This document shows, one piece after another, positions 15,508 through 15,675 of a stretch of 15,675 nt of DNA. Below the pieces are notes generated by a model. It saw only the letters and a program-made list of their open reading frames with translations, ran no database searches and was not told the DNA's origin. Each line of letters starts with the position of its first letter. Position 1 is the first letter of the stretch. This DNA is from CAYXVU01 sp964468725 (GTDB taxonomy: Bacteria; Acidobacteriota; Blastocatellia; UBA7656). The position numbers were made by a program, and so were the translations under genes. Location: contig CAYXVU010000145.1 in the NCBI GenBank assembly GCA_964468725.1, forward strand, positions 1 through 15,675. The letters run 5' to 3'.

Positions 15508-15675
15508 TCAGTCAACAATTTTAATGCGAAGCTCGCGCAGTTGATCGGGTGACACCAAGCCGGGCGCTTCGGTCATCAGGTCGGTTGCGCTCGTCGTCTT
15601 CGGGAAGGCAATCACTTCACGAATGGATTTCTCGCGCGCCAGCAGCATCACCACACGGTCAAACCCAAAGGCGAT
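15508..15675 (-). CDS. aspS: Aspartyl-tRNA synthetase, C-terminal end (partial)
   Basis: 55 codons plus stop are visible; the rest lies beyond the window. The reading begins IAFGFDRVVMLLA and continues REKSIREVIAFPKTTSATDL, MTEAPGLVSPDQLRELRI. This is the C-terminal end of bacterial AspRS: the FGFDR arginine is the motif 3 ATP-binding Arg of class II synthetases, and the IREVIAFPKT segment is highly specific to this enzyme. The enzyme charges tRNA-Asp (or also tRNA-Asn in the non-discriminating form, which cannot be told from this piece). It is not in a start-containing frame here because the 5' end is missing. Confidence 0.9.
   Translation of the reverse strand: MAFGFDRVVMLLAREKSIREVIAFPKTTSATDLMTEAPGLVSPDQLRELRIKIVD

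Noticed and set aside
1..15675. tRNA, rRNA, CRISPR array or prophage
   Set aside because: I looked for tRNA T-arm and cloverleaf patterns, spaced direct repeats and phage or transposase motifs and saw none that hold up; a tRNAscan and BLAST search would be decisive.

Overview
The window looks like a contig piece from an uncultured, diderm, mid-to-high-GC bacterium, most likely an Acidobacteriota member of the Blastocatellia type. This is an inference. It rests on an OmpA-type lipoprotein, very large secreted proteins built from Ig/IPT-like modules, an NxxGxVAF-repeat secreted protein, a DUF2520 dehydrogenase-like protein and the general gene style. A run of exactly 100 N at 4645-4744 is an assembly scaffold gap, which suggests a metagenome-assembled genome. 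No rRNA, tRNA, CRISPR array, phage gene or transposase is visible.

Layout. Bases 1-282 are a gene-free leader with a strong hairpin. An OmpA-family lipoprotein gene (283-999, +) follows, closed by a good intrinsic terminator. A small palindromic MITE-like element (about 1123-1255) then abuts the 3' remnant of a DNA alkylation repair gene (to 1687, +). A minus-strand surface/secretion block follows: a very large multi-module secreted protein (7357 down to 3448, interrupted by the N gap) and, downstream of it, a 527-residue secreted protein with seven NxxGxVAF repeats (3356 down to 1773). The large gene has a near-consensus promoter about 300 bases upstream and a long leader with four stem-loops, one of which looks like an intrinsic terminator.

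From 7847 a housekeeping block begins. A Nudix hydrolase and the TrmL tRNA 2'-O-methyltransferase are translationally coupled (+). An M48 zinc metalloprotease (-) converges on them. A DUF2520 protein is coupled to a 66-residue unknown (+), which overlaps tail-to-tail with a minus pair of tiny unknown genes (43 and 68-69 residues). After a gene-free stretch come a YjjX/DUF84 house-cleaning NTPase (-) and a divergent LOG-family protein (+). An FtsB/DivIC-like division protein (-), a one-TM unknown protein (-) and the C-terminal end of aspartyl-tRNA synthetase (-) finish the window.

Functional links. Nudix and YjjX both hydrolyse nucleotide derivatives, and TrmL and AspS act on tRNA. OmpA and FtsB are envelope and division proteins, and the M48 protease, which carries a signal peptide, probably acts in the envelope too. 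I see no clear defence or biosynthetic system. The least explained parts are the repeat architecture of the large surface protein with its structured leader, and the three tiny genes around 11143-11722.
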